A DNA stretch of 64,000 bases from Oceanobacillus arenosus (GCF_003369575.1 NZ_PIOC01000019.1:68082-132081), one strand, 5' to 3'. Shown: positions 17,398 to 25,957, counted from the first letter of the stretch. Made by a program: numbers and translations. Notes: generated by a model not told the origin, from the sequence alone.

Positions 17398-18010
17398 AAA
17401 ACCTCCAGAACAATTCTACCATAATGCATAGTAGTTCTAACAAATTCTAGGACCAATATTGGGTAACTATTGTACGCTTGCCACTTTATTTTTGTTGACG
17501 AAAGAGAGAAATACTTTTTACAAGGATCTTCAGAGGGAGTTCTTGCACAGTTCTAGCAGATTGTTGGGGAAGAGCGGATCCATTAGAAAGGGTGTCACGA
17601 TTCTTTCTGACACCGGTTCCATTTCATATCTGGATTTCGCTCATTGTAACAAGTTTTGCCTTCACCACATACACTTGATTTAGGATGAGTGCTCCAATCC
17701 ACTGGATAAACGTTCTTGCAATAACCTGCCCTAAAGTCGCTACCGGAACAGCTTCCCAAGGGATAAATCCTGCACCTAGTGGTCTTAAACCAACAACCCC
17801 ATATAAAATACACATCATACGATTGTTAATTTTAATCTAGTAAAATTGTCTGTATCTGTCGTTTCAAATGATAAAGGAAAGTGCAGAAGCTGTGCTTTTT
17901 AAGAAAAAATACACTGTTTTAAATGGAGTTATGACTAAATTAATCCGATCAGCAAACATCCCATTTGTCTTTTTTGTTGAGGGATAATTTAGAAAATTAC
18001 GTAAAAGGTG
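17398..18010. other. Gene-free stretch
   Basis: No supported gene. On the minus strand 17818-17624 is an open, hydrophobic 64-residue frame containing 'PWEAVPVATLGQVIARTFIQ', which has protein-like composition but no ribosome binding site. It may be a remnant of a lost membrane protein; I cannot assign it. Confidence 0.4.
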
Positions 18011-18039
18011 TTTACAAACAGTTGAAATACGGATATAAT
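18011..18039 (+). promoter_or_regulatory. Sigma-A promoter of the yrzI small-ORF operon
   Basis: TTTACA (18011-18016) and TATAAT (18034-18039) are separated by exactly 17 nt, giving a transcript start near 18046, about 20 nt before the first ribosome binding site of the small-ORF cluster. Confidence 0.75.
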
Positions 18040-18079
18040 TGCCAAGTAAATTAAAAAATTCTTAAGGAGGTCGAATGAA

Positions 18080-18172
18080 ATGATGGTATCCGCTAGATTG
18101 AATTCACAAGCAGCTACAACTTCAGAAAAATTGAAAATCATGCATTCGACCAGATCGGAATGGATCGCTTAA
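18080..18172 (+). CDS. 30-residue small protein, first ORF of yrzI locus
   Basis: The ORF starts at tandem ATGs (18080, 18083) about 10 nt after a perfect AAGGAGG (18064-18070), and a good promoter lies just upstream. The peptide (MMVSARLNSQAATTSEKL...) is Ser/Thr-rich with no membrane segment. I do not recognise it. The ribosome site and its position ahead of yrzI make translation likely. Confidence 0.55.
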   Translation: MMVSARLNSQAATTSEKLKIMHSTRSEWIA

Positions 18173-18198
18173 GTTTTTTTATGTAATTAAGCATACCC

Positions 18199-18234
18199 AT
18201 ACTGCAGGGAGAAGCGTGTCCCTGTGGTATTTTT
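18199..18234 (+). terminator. Terminator 1 in the yrzI locus
   Basis: ATACTGCAGGGA (18199-18210) and TCCCTGTGGTAT (18219-18230) pair over 12 positions allowing two G-U pairs, followed by TTTT. It separates the first small ORF from yrzI and probably allows partial read-through. Confidence 0.8.
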
Positions 18235-18247
18235 GTGCCTTTTTTTT

Positions 18248-18279
18248 ACCGCAGGGGAGGAGTCTCTCTGCGGTTTTTT
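18248..18279 (+). terminator. Terminator 2 in the yrzI locus
   Basis: ACCGCAG (18248-18254) pairs with CTGCGGT (18268-18274), extended by an inner GAG/CTC, and is followed by six T. It is a second strong hairpin in tandem before yrzI. Confidence 0.8.
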
Positions 18280-18312
18280 CTGTTCTTGGGTATTTTAAGG
18301 AGGTGTTATGGA

Positions 18313-18453
18313 ATGACGATAAACTTCATCTTTTTCACGATAACTATTTCCAAACGTGTGATATCTCTTAAGGAAGCAATTCATAATGAAAATGTTGAAA
18401 AAATCTATGAAAAACATCGAGAAATAGCAGCTAATCATATTCGTCCCTATTAA
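18313..18453 (+). CDS. yrzI: YrzI-family small protein
   Basis: This 46-residue protein has an N-terminal hydrophobic segment (MTINFIFFTITISKR) followed by a charged amphipathic helix ('SLKEAIHNENVEKIYEKHRE'), the layout of Bacillaceae YrzI peptides. AAGGAGG (18298-18304) sits 8 nt before ATG 18313; an in-frame upstream start at 18235 would read through terminator 2 and is rejected. From memory of the B. subtilis literature, yrzI is part of a small polycistronic mRNA that is cleaved by the ribosome-associated endonuclease Rae1. The neighbouring tiny ORFs fit that arrangement. Confidence 0.8.
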   Translation: MTINFIFFTITISKRVISLKEAIHNENVEKIYEKHREIAANHIRPY

Positions 18454-18486
18454 CTTTATTACTTTAAAAAAACATGAAAGGTGGGA

Positions 18487-18552
18487 ATGAAAATGATTTA
18501 TATGTTACAAGGACGTCATGCAGTTCTATGGGTGGAGAAAGATACAACCTAA
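18487..18552 (+). CDS. 21-residue peptide downstream of yrzI, possible Rae1-cleaved ORF
   Basis: ATG 18487 follows AAAGGTGGGA and opens a 21-codon frame (MKMIYMLQGRHAV...WVEKDTT). The GAG-AAA (Glu-Lys) codon pair late in the peptide recalls the short ORF next to yrzI that B. subtilis Rae1 is reported to cut between a Glu and a Lys codon. That parallel rests on memory and was not checked by alignment. Confidence 0.55.
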   Translation: MKMIYMLQGRHAVLWVEKDTT

Positions 18553-18644
18553 CCGGCAGCTGAATAATATAGAGTGACAAGAAAGTTAATTTAATAGCCT
18601 CTGACTGGGTGTTACTTCAGGAGTCATTTTGCACGAGAAACTTT

Positions 18645-18678
18645 AAAAACCGAGTTACCTTTACATGAGTAAAGTAGC
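18645..18678 (+). terminator. Terminator after the yrzI locus
   Basis: AAAAACC...TTTAC and GTAAAG...GGTTTTTT form a long, imperfect stem around a short loop, ending in T6. It closes the small-ORF operon. The following 18680-18942 is gene-free; it has a distant ATCCCCAAAA/TTTTTGGGGAT inverted repeat (near 18755 and 18833) whose meaning is unclear. Confidence 0.75.
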
Positions 18679-18942
18679 TTGGTTTTTTAATTATTTATAA
18701 AATAATTTGATGCCATATTATCGGCCAATTCAATGTTATTGGAGTGTTTTTAAAATCCCCAAAACAGACTCCTTTACTCTAGGAGAGGTGGCATACAAGC
18801 CTTGTAATTTTCATTGATTGCGGTAGGGATTATTTTTGGGGATACATGTAAAAACAAACAACAAATGAAGCACGCATGAAATCTACATGGTAACCGAGCA
18901 AATTAAATATAATATCCTATCCCGTTTGCTAGTATGTTTCTT

Positions 18943-20145
18943 TTACAATGATGTTTCCTTATCAGCTTCTAATGCCGCCGTTTTCTTGCCCCAAATTAGA
19001 TACAACAACAAAATAATAATCATAAAAGCTGCAGAATAACTAAATGTCCTGCCGTATCCAACAATATTAGCTAAGAATCCAAGGCCTACTGATCCAACTG
19101 CAAGTCCAAAATCTATAAAAATAAGTAGCATAGAATTGGCTGTTGCTTTTTTCTCGGGTGGGACAAGCGTTATTGCCCAAGCTTGGATAATTGGATGGAT
19201 TATGGCAAATGCGATTCCAAATAATACCCCTGAAATCCAAACCATCCACATAGTATTAGAGTAGCCTAATAAAACCAAACCGATAGTCCCTGAAATAGCT
19301 CCTGGAATAATAAGGATTCTATGGCCGAATTTATCGAAAATTTTACCGGAGAAAGATCGAACTGCCACCATTGCAATCCCTTGTGCGATAAAAAACTGCG
19401 AAATACTTCCGCCAACATTAATCTCTTTTCCAAACGCTCCGATGAAGTTGACAGTCCCTGCAATAGCCATATAATTAAATGCTACGAGAATACAGGGGAG
19501 AAGGACACGCTTATCGAACATGTATTTATAGAAAGGTTCATCGTTGTTCGTCTGTGGACTTTCCTTTTCTTTTTCAACTTTCGTATTCTTTGTGAAAAAA
19601 CTGCACAATAAGGAAAAAGACATAAGCCCCAGTGTTAACACCATCATGGACTGAAATGAGAATTTTGCAAGATAAGAAATCGCGATTAGTGGCCCAAGTG
19701 TCGTTCCAACGCTTGTAGACATTGCGAAAAAAACAATGCCCTCACCTAATCGAGATTTAGGAACAATATTACTTGATAGTGTAAACACTAACATCGTAAG
19801 CATACTAAAACCAATCCCTTGCAGCGCTCGAATGAATATTAAAAATCCGATTGACTGGTTTACAAACGTAAGCGCGATTGTGCCCAGAAAATAAACGAGG
19901 GAAATGATGAGGAGCAATTTCATGTTAACTTTTTGGATAATGACACTTGCAAAGAAACGCGTAATTAGTGATGCCAACATCAAGGTCGTGGTCATGATGC
20001 CCGCAATTGCAGGATTGTCACTGATGGTTGATACAAAAAGTGGGAAACCTGCTGTAATCATATAAAATGAAGCGAACATTACTAAAGACAATAATATAAT
20101 AATTACATATTGGTTTGTCCATAATTTAACTTTTATTCTTCCCAA
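18943..20145 (-). CDS. MFS transporter, probable efflux permease
   Basis: This 400-residue protein has 12 predicted membrane helices in two halves joined by a charged loop (KNTKVEKEKESPQTNNDE, around residue 200). The helix 2-3 loop is degenerate, and 'SRLGEGIVFFAMSTSVGTTLGP' near residue 130 matches the RxGEG-type motif of small-molecule exporters. The start is a TTG preceded 9 nt upstream by AAAGGCGG. The protein encoded at 26891 shares the same RxGEG motif and overall layout, so the two are distant paralogues. Substrate unknown. Confidence 0.85.
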   Translation of the reverse strand: MGRIKVKLWTNQYVIIILLSLVMFASFYMITAGFPLFVSTISDNPAIAGIMTTTLMLASLITRFFASVIIQKVNMKLLLIISLVYFLGTIALTFVNQSIGFLIFIRALQGIGFSMLTMLVFTLSSNIVPKSRLGEGIVFFAMSTSVGTTLGPLIAISYLAKFSFQSMMVLTLGLMSFSLLCSFFTKNTKVEKEKESPQTNNDEPFYKYMFDKRVLLPCILVAFNYMAIAGTVNFIGAFGKEINVGGSISQFFIAQGIAMVAVRSFSGKIFDKFGHRILIIPGAISGTIGLVLLGYSNTMWMVWISGVLFGIAFAIIHPIIQAWAITLVPPEKKATANSMLLIFIDFGLAVGSVGLGFLANIVGYGRTFSYSAAFMIIILLLYLIWGKKTAALEADKETSL

Positions 20146-20581
20146 GATATGTTACCGCCTTTCAGAGATATTTCTAAATATAATGATGATACATGTTAAA
20201 GATGCTTTATTATTTACGGCAAGTTTATTCTTTCCTTTTTTCTAAAAAATATTTAGCGTTGTTTCTTAATTGTTCAAGGATTGTTACTGATACAGCAACG
20301 AGTAACAATCAGCATTCCATGTGTTGATTAACAGAAGGTGTCCTTGTGTGCATTAAAGAGCGGTACTCACCAACTTATTGGCGATCTGGAAATGTTTAAA
20401 GAAGATGATCACAGGGAAAATCAATAAAGAGCACAGGGCGTGGTTAATGCAATCGCGCAAAGTGTTTTAATAGCGATTCGGACCCTTTTGTTTGCAAATA
20501 GGAAAGTCTATACTTTCCTCTCTGCCTTAGTTTTCCATTCTTTAAGATTTAAGAATTATACAAGATAGGAGATGATTTTTG
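20146..20581. other. Gene-free stretch between divergent genes
   Basis: Promoter regions for the MFS gene (minus) and the SDR gene (plus) must lie here. A forward frame at about 20438-20563 reads 'VVNAIAQSVLIAIRTLLFAN' and on to a stop without a ribosome site. It may be residue of a lost gene. Nothing else is identifiable. Confidence 0.35.
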
Positions 20582-21475
20582 ATGGGAAGCTCACATCTGA
20601 CGGACCCACGTAAGAAGTTTCACACGGACAAGTTCCCGGATCAAGAACAGAATACTCCAGCTTTACAGAATGAAATGAGACCTAAACCTGACAGCGGAGA
20701 AGAATCGTATAAGGGATACAATCGCCTGGAAGGACGCAATGCCTTGATTACCGGTGGCGATTCCGGAATTGGCCGTGCCGCCGCTATTGCTTATGCGCGC
20801 GAAGGTGCCAATGTCGCCATCCAATACTTCCCTGGAGAAGAAGAAGATGCCAACGAAGTCAAAGAATTAATTGAAAAAGCAGGCAGAAAAGCATTGCTGC
20901 TGCCGTATGACTTGCGGGAAGACGGTGCAGCGACGGAGATTGTTACAAAAACAGTGGAAGCTTTTGGCGGATTGGACACGCTTGTTTTGAATGCCGCGCA
21001 ACAAATCGCAAATCCATCTTTAAGTGATTTAACGATGAAGCAAGTGCATGACACCTTTAAAGTAAACATCATCAGCATGTTTGAGACTGTAAAAGCGGCT
21101 GAAGAACATCTGGAACCAGGAAGCGCGATTATCACCACGACGTCGGTTCAGTCTTTCGATCCGTCCATACCTTTAATAGATTATGCCGCTACAAAGGGTG
21201 CAATCAGCAACTTCACGGTTACCCTGTCTTCGTACTTTGCTTCGAAGGGTGTGCGTGTCAACGGTGTCGCACCAGGACCAATTTGGACGCCGTTGCAGTT
21301 GGATAACGGAAAATTGGAAGGACAAATCCCTGAGTTTGGCCAAAACGCTCCTCTCGGCCGTGCAGGACAGCCGGTAGAGCTTGCGCCGGTGTATGTTCTT
21401 CTGGCTTCCGATGAAGGAAGTTATATCACCGGTCAGATCTATGGGGTGACAGGCGGAAAGCCGATAGACTTGTAA
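20582..21475 (+). CDS. SDR-family oxidoreductase (general-stress glucose-dehydrogenase-like)
   Basis: This 297-residue short-chain dehydrogenase has the NAD(P) motif TGGDSGIG (about residues 56-63), the conserved NAA turn (VLNAAQQ), catalytic Ser (TSVQS) and YAATK (Tyr/Lys). A ~45-residue N-terminal extension rich in Pro/Glu/Lys ('DPRKKFHTDKFPDQEQ') is characteristic of the GSP39/YhxC-type SDR group induced by general stress in Bacillus. AGGAG lies 10 nt before ATG 20582; a TTG immediately upstream is not needed. Its coding GC content is visibly higher than that of most neighbours, which may indicate a different origin. The physiological substrate is unknown. Confidence 0.88.
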   Translation: MGSSHLTDPRKKFHTDKFPDQEQNTPALQNEMRPKPDSGEESYKGYNRLEGRNALITGGDSGIGRAAAIAYAREGANVAIQYFPGEEEDANEVKELIEKAGRKALLLPYDLREDGAATEIVTKTVEAFGGLDTLVLNAAQQIANPSLSDLTMKQVHDTFKVNIISMFETVKAAEEHLEPGSAIITTTSVQSFDPSIPLIDYAATKGAISNFTVTLSSYFASKGVRVNGVAPGPIWTPLQLDNGKLEGQIPEFGQNAPLGRAGQPVELAPVYVLLASDEGSYITGQIYGVTGGKPIDL

Positions 21476-21749
21476 TCTTAAAGGTGTGACAAACAAAAAC
21501 AAATCCACCGAATTCAGTGATGTTCCACTGAATGCCACTCTTTTAGGGAATGGGCGAGATAGTTTGATTAACAGATTAAAAACGTTCCTTTCTTGAATTG
21601 CAGGCGTACTTGTTGGGATTGTGATTGTATGCATTATTCGAAATCGGGAAATATATTGGGATACAATGGGCGCTTTGCTTACTGTAACTTTCTTAATATT
21701 GCTTTTTAGATTGGGTCTTAATTTATATCAAAAAGAATAATCCTTATTG

Positions 21750-21762
21750 AACTAAATGGTGC
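21750..21762 (+). repeat. Dispersed motif AACTAAATGGTGC, copy a
   Basis: This is an exact 13-nt match to the copies at about 23866, 28421 and (reverse) 29670. A degenerate version, AATTAAATAGTGC, occurs at 22158-22170. Confidence 0.6.
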
Positions 21763-22267
21763 AAAAGCAAAACCGACCTCCACCCCTTGGACAGGCATGG
21801 CGAAGGAATGAGGGGGCATTAGAGCCGTTGAGTCGTGGGAGGAAAAGCCTCCAGGGGGCGGTGTGGAGAATGCGTGCAGTATATTTTTAGAATGTTTGGT
21901 TTTTTTAACTCCTCTATTCCCGTATGCCTTCACGTAGTCTTAATTATCATGACTCAATCCATTCATTGCTTTATCTAAATTAAGCTCACTAGGTATACCG
22001 AAAGAATTACTAACCGCTATAAATGCAGAATTAAATGTCATCGAAAAAGATGAATCATTTGTGACGATGTAACTTAAATAGGCAGAGGAGAAGTTCACTT
22101 TTAAAAAGAGGGTTTCTTTTTTGTTCGTTTCTGTCTAGTGTCGTGCCCGATGATTCAATTAAATAGTGCATTACTTAAATTAGGGAATTCACTCTTGTTC
22201 AATTAACTTGGAAGGATAGTTGAATAAAGAAAATTAGTGGTGATTAAGATTAAAAAAATAAATATTG

Positions 22268-22311
22268 CCTGAATTATTTATACCTTCACTTGGAAGTATG
22301 AATAATTCAGG
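22268..22311. other. 16-bp inverted repeat
   Basis: CCTGAATTATTTATAC (22268-22283) and GTATGAATAATTCAGG (22296-22311) pair with a single mismatch around a 12-nt loop. No U-tract. It could be an operator or an RNA hairpin. Confidence 0.6.
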
Positions 22312-22470
22312 AGCAATGATTGATTTTTGGATTGATAATGATTTTAGTTTTTCATCGAAGTATATGGCCGAGCAGTTAATCTTAGTTGAAAATTATATCT
22401 CTAAGAGTAAAAATATTAAATGAACTCATTATACTAACGGGTAGCGTTAAATATAATCAATACAATTCCA

Positions 22471-22499
22471 GACTGGATTAAGATGGATCCAGTCTTTTT
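22471..22499 (+). terminator. Rho-independent terminator
   Basis: GACTGGAT (22471-22478) and ATCCAGTC (22487-22494) form an 8-bp stem followed by T5. It must belong to a transcript from the gene-free stretch upstream or shield the dehydrogenase gene. Confidence 0.75.
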
Positions 22500-22610
22500 G
22501 ACTATATAAAATATAGGAAGGGAAAAGATGAAATTGAATTGACGATAATTCTTAATATTTGCCCTTATTTGATGTCAATAAGTGTTTAGTCTTGTCGGAA
22601 TTTAGGAAAT

Positions 22611-22625
22611 ATTGCATGATGCAAT
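22611..22625. promoter_or_regulatory. Palindrome upstream of alcohol dehydrogenase gene
   Basis: ATTGCAT-G-ATGCAAT is a perfect odd palindrome 50 nt before the ADH start and overlaps where a -10 element would be expected. It is a candidate operator. Confidence 0.4.
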
Positions 22626-22674
22626 GGTTAATATATGTTAATATTAAGTAGTAAAACTATTTGGAGGCGATAGT

Positions 22675-23628
22675 ATGAAAGGTTGGCTATTTTCAGGTAC
22701 AAATAAACCACTAGAATTGATTGAAAAAGAAGATCCAAAAGCTATTCCCGGTCACGTTGTGATAGATGTGAAAGCTGCTGGCCTATGCCATTCGGACGTT
22801 GCAGCATTACAAGATCCGGGTTGGATGCCACTTTTCCCAAATGGTCCTGTTATTATGGGACATGAGTTTGCAGGGGTTGTTATTGAAGTGGGTGAAGGTG
22901 TAGAAGATATTAAAGTTGGAGATCGCGTTGGGGTTAACCCAATGGATAGAGCAACAAAAGTAACTGCTGGGTACAACTATGACGGAGGGTATGCAGAAAA
23001 AGTGCATGTTCCTGAACATCAATGCGTAATCATTCCTGAAGGCGTTTCCTTTGTAGAAGGGGCAGCCTCAACAGATGCAGGAATCACTGCTTATCGTGCT
23101 ATTTTCAGTATTGGACAAGCAAAAGAAGGTACAAAACTAGGAATTATCGGTATTGGAGGACTTGGTCAATTTGCTTTGCAAATGGCGTTGATTAAAGGTT
23201 GCGAAGTGTACGCTACAGACGTTTCTCCAGAAGCTCGAAAACTTGCTGAAGAACTAGGGGCTAAAAAAGTTTACGACACTATTCTAGATATGAAAGAAGC
23301 AGAATGTGACGTCATTGTTGACTTCGCTGGTTTTGGACAAACAACTAGTGATGCATTGGAAGCTGTAAGACTACAAGGAACAGTTGTGATTGTTGGTATG
23401 GGTAAATTAGAATCTAATATCAATACTTATTCAATGATTACAAAAGAAATTAAGCTTTTAGGAAGTAATGGTGGGACAGTAGAAGACTTAAAAGGTGTAT
23501 ATGATTGCTTCGCTACCGGAAAAATGAATCCAAATCTTATCACAATCCCATTTGAAGAAGTCGACAAAGGCATAGAAAAACTCAAAAATCACGAAGTAAA
23601 AGGCCGCTTAGTAGCAGTATTTGAATAA
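22675..23628 (+). CDS. Zinc-type medium-chain alcohol dehydrogenase
   Basis: This 317-residue MDR-family enzyme has catalytic zinc ligands in 'GLCHSDVAAL' (Cys37) and 'GHEFAG' (His/Glu near 61-62) and the Rossmann fingerprint 'GIGGLGQFALQMA' near residue 160. The four-cysteine structural-zinc loop found in many ADHs is absent; that position reads 'PMDRATKVTAGYNY'. It should oxidise an alcohol or reduce an aldehyde with NAD(P). GGAGG precedes the ATG. It is monocistronic, with a palindrome in the probable promoter. Confidence 0.88.
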   Translation: MKGWLFSGTNKPLELIEKEDPKAIPGHVVIDVKAAGLCHSDVAALQDPGWMPLFPNGPVIMGHEFAGVVIEVGEGVEDIKVGDRVGVNPMDRATKVTAGYNYDGGYAEKVHVPEHQCVIIPEGVSFVEGAASTDAGITAYRAIFSIGQAKEGTKLGIIGIGGLGQFALQMALIKGCEVYATDVSPEARKLAEELGAKKVYDTILDMKEAECDVIVDFAGFGQTTSDALEAVRLQGTVVIVGMGKLESNINTYSMITKEIKLLGSNGGTVEDLKGVYDCFATGKMNPNLITIPFEEVDKGIEKLKNHEVKGRLVAVFE

Positions 23629-23865
23629 ATGTAAGTTTTCTTTGTAATAAAGGTAGAGGTGGAGACAAAACTCTCCATTGAAATGAAAAAGCCTGTAAAA
23701 TAAAATTATGACATCTTGTTAGTTAGCGTACAAATAAAAGAATCTTAATGGCAAAAAAAGGGGGAAGTAAGTTTGAGTTCATCCAAATTCGCCGCTCCCT
23801 TTATATGAAGCTAGTTCTGTTCCAGCTTTTTTTATTATTAAATACATTTGTGATATTTTTCACTT

Positions 23866-23878
23866 AAACTAAATGGTG
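23866..23878 (+). repeat. Dispersed motif AACTAAATGGTGC, copy b
   Basis: Preceded by ACTTA exactly as in copy c at 28421 (ACTTAAACTAAATGGTGC in both). Followed 18 nt later by a terminator hairpin. Coordinates are within one base. Confidence 0.6.
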
Positions 23879-23896
23879 CAATAGTTAAACAAGTAA

Positions 23897-23919
23897 GATC
23901 ATCAAATGATGGTCTTTTT
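23897..23919 (+). terminator. Short terminator next to dispersed motif
   Basis: GATCATC (23897-23903) pairs with GATGGTC (23908-23914, one G-U pair) around AAAT and is followed by T5. Confidence 0.65.
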
Positions 23920-24051
23920 CTTTTTGCTAATTTCAGAAATTTACAATTAAAGTGTTACGCATTATGTTATTATCTGTTTATGGATACTGAACTATTGGGT
24001 TAGTTGAAGAAGGACATTGATATTATTTATAGAATAAAAATATAAATAACT

Positions 24052-24879
24052 GTGATTAGGGAAGGGATGAGATTAATAAGACAGAAAATCAATTTATTTT
24101 TAGATAATAAAACTGAGAAAAGCATAATCAACAGACTACGGAGTGAGGGGGCTGTCTTCGCTGAAGAAGAAACACTTTTACTTATCTCTGAGGCTAGAAG
24201 CATAGAGGAATTAATGAATATGGTAGAAAAACGAGTAAGTGGTTTTCCGCTTGAATACGTGCTTGGGTTTACAAATTTTTGTGGTCTACGAATAGAAGTC
24301 GAACGGGGAGTTTTCATACCTCGTCCACGTACGGAGTTTCTGGTTCAGCAAGCAAAAGTCTTAACCCGCCCATATGATATTGTTTTGGATTTATGTTGCG
24401 GGTCTGGTGCTGTTGGTGCTGCAATAGCAACCGACATTAAAAAGATTTTATTACACTCCGTTGATATTGATCCCGTTGCTGTACGATGTGCTTCGCGTAA
24501 CATAACTAAGATTGGTGGTCACGTTTATCAAGGTGACTTATATGATGTATTACCCCATTCATTGAGATGTCAAGTGAACATAATAGTGGCTAACGCACCT
24601 TACGTTCCTACTGACTCAGTAAAACTCCTTCCACGAGAAGCACGATTATATGAACCAAAAGTGGCACTTGACGGAGGAAAGGATGGGTTAGATTTCCATC
24701 GTATGATGGCGGAAAAGGCCCCCCACTGGCTTGTTTCTGGGGGACATCTATTGATAGAGACGAGCGAAATGCAGGGTACAAAAACTTTTGAAATCTTTAT
24801 TAATTCTGGACTAATTACCCAAATAGTTAGAGATGAAGAATTGGATGCAACAGTTGTTATTGGAACAAAATCTGGCTAA
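24052..24879 (+). CDS. HemK/PrmC-related putative protein N5-glutamine methyltransferase
   Basis: This 275-residue protein resembles PrmC. It has an N-terminal helical domain with 'FPLEYVLGFTNFCGLRIEV' and 'GVFIPRPRTEFLVQ', then an AdoMet-binding Rossmann domain with 'VLDLCCGSGAVGAAIA' (motif I, near residue 112) and 'VANAPYVPTDS'. The catalytic motif is NAPY, where true PrmC has NPPY; NAPY-type proteins form a related group of uncertain substrate. The start is uncertain: GTG 24052 has no ribosome site, and ATG 24067 has AGGGA only 4 nt upstream. It stands alone, not next to prfA as a housekeeping prmC usually would. Confidence 0.82.
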   Translation: MIREGMRLIRQKINLFLDNKTEKSIINRLRSEGAVFAEEETLLLISEARSIEELMNMVEKRVSGFPLEYVLGFTNFCGLRIEVERGVFIPRPRTEFLVQQAKVLTRPYDIVLDLCCGSGAVGAAIATDIKKILLHSVDIDPVAVRCASRNITKIGGHVYQGDLYDVLPHSLRCQVNIIVANAPYVPTDSVKLLPREARLYEPKVALDGGKDGLDFHRMMAEKAPHWLVSGGHLLIETSEMQGTKTFEIFINSGLITQIVRDEELDATVVIGTKSG

Positions 24880-25091
24880 GACTAACTACAAAATAAATAT
24901 ATTATTCAGCTAACGGGGCAGTATACTTTAATAAGCTTTAAGAAGGATTTATTCCATTAACCCTAGAATAGTAATAATCAGTTGAATCAAAAGGATAAGT
25001 AATGTAAATGAATGCGGAGGATAAAAACTAAGAAATTCCCCAGTTATTTGTTTTTAATATCTTGAATCTTTGTAAAAAGGGCGTGTGAGTA

Positions 25092-25922
25092 TTGACTGAT
25101 CAATATTTAAGTGCTGATTGCGAAAATTGTTTTGGTTTATGTTGTGTAGCTTTATCATTTGCTGCCTCTTCAGATTTTGCTTTTGATAAAGGAGAAGGGA
25201 TTCCTTGTAGAAATTTACAGACAGATTATCGTTGTGGAATTCATAAAAACCTAAGAATAAATGGCTTTCGAGGATGTACGGTATATGATTGTTTTGGGGC
25301 AGGTCAAAAGGTTTCCAAAGTGACATACAATGGAAATGATTGGCGAAAAAGTCCAGAAACAGCGAAGGAAATGTTTTCTGTATATCCAATTATGCAACAG
25401 CTTCACGAAATGCTTTATTACTTAAATGAGGCTCTTAGTTTAGAAGATGCCAGATCTATCTATAAGGATTTAGTGCAGGCATTTCAAGAAACCGAACATC
25501 TCACTTATTTAAGCCCAGATTCTATCTTAGCCCTCGATGTACCAAGCCATCGAGACAAGGTTAATGGTTTACTTAAAAAAACCAGTGAACTAGTCCTAAC
25601 AAAAGTAAAGAGTAAGAAAAATCATAGAAATATGGGAAAGAGAAAAATAAATAGGGGTCGAGACCTAATCGGTGCGAATTTAAGAGGTGCAAACCTTAGA
25701 GGAGTCAATTTGAGAGGAGCTCTACTTATTGCCTCTGACCTTCGAGATTCAGACTTAAGAGAAACAGACCTTATTGGTGCTGACTTGAGAGACGCTGATT
25801 TAAGAGGTGCTAATCTAAAAGGTAGTATCTTTCTTACTCAGGTACAAGTAAACTCGGCTAATGGCGATATTCATACTAAATTGCCGCCATCACTAAGCAT
25901 ACCTAGACATTGGCTGGTTTAA
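25092..25922 (+). CDS. Cys-cluster pentapeptide-repeat protein
   Basis: This 276-residue protein has two parts. The N-terminal ~80 residues carry a cysteine cluster (CENCFGLCC, then CRNL, CGIHKN, GCTVYDC) resembling metal- or Fe-S-binding motifs. The C-terminal part (about residues 193-248) is a pentapeptide-repeat beta helix (LIGANLRGANLRGVNLRGA and onward). A 110-residue helical linker joins them. The start is TTG 25092, preceded by AAAAAGGGC. Pentapeptide proteins can mimic DNA, but most have no known function. The coupling to a cysteine cluster is the notable point. It is followed by its own terminator. Confidence 0.8.
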   Translation: MTDQYLSADCENCFGLCCVALSFAASSDFAFDKGEGIPCRNLQTDYRCGIHKNLRINGFRGCTVYDCFGAGQKVSKVTYNGNDWRKSPETAKEMFSVYPIMQQLHEMLYYLNEALSLEDARSIYKDLVQAFQETEHLTYLSPDSILALDVPSHRDKVNGLLKKTSELVLTKVKSKKNHRNMGKRKINRGRDLIGANLRGANLRGVNLRGALLIASDLRDSDLRETDLIGADLRDADLRGANLKGSIFLTQVQVNSANGDIHTKLPPSLSIPRHWLV

Positions 25923-25957
25923 CATTTTATAAAAGTAAAACTTAATTCTTTTCGATA

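Larger units (their letters stand above)
21476..22610. other. 1.1-kb gene-free stretch with remnants and hairpins
   Basis: A forward frame at about 21602-21739 reads 'AGVLVGIVIVCIIRNREIYW' and on to 'LYQKE', a small membrane-protein tail lacking a start. A second frame ending at 22070 reads 'LGIPKELLTAINAELNVIEK'. A short GC-rich block lies at 21780-21865. None is an intact gene. Two hairpins and two copies of a dispersed motif are listed separately. Confidence 0.45.
23629..24051. other. Gene-free stretch with short hairpins
   Basis: Holds AAAGGGG...CCCTTT and AAGCT...AGCTTTTTTT pairings (about 23757-23833) that could end the dehydrogenase transcript, a copy of the dispersed motif, and the hairpin at 23897. 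No coding sequence seen. Confidence 0.45.

Noticed and set aside
17624..17818. Hydrophobic 64-codon ORF on the minus strand
   Set aside because: Protein-like composition but no ribosome site or recognised family; kept only as a possible remnant.
21780..21865. GC-rich block as a possible structured RNA or foreign gene fragment
   Set aside because: Too short, no convincing long stem, and no open frame of interest.
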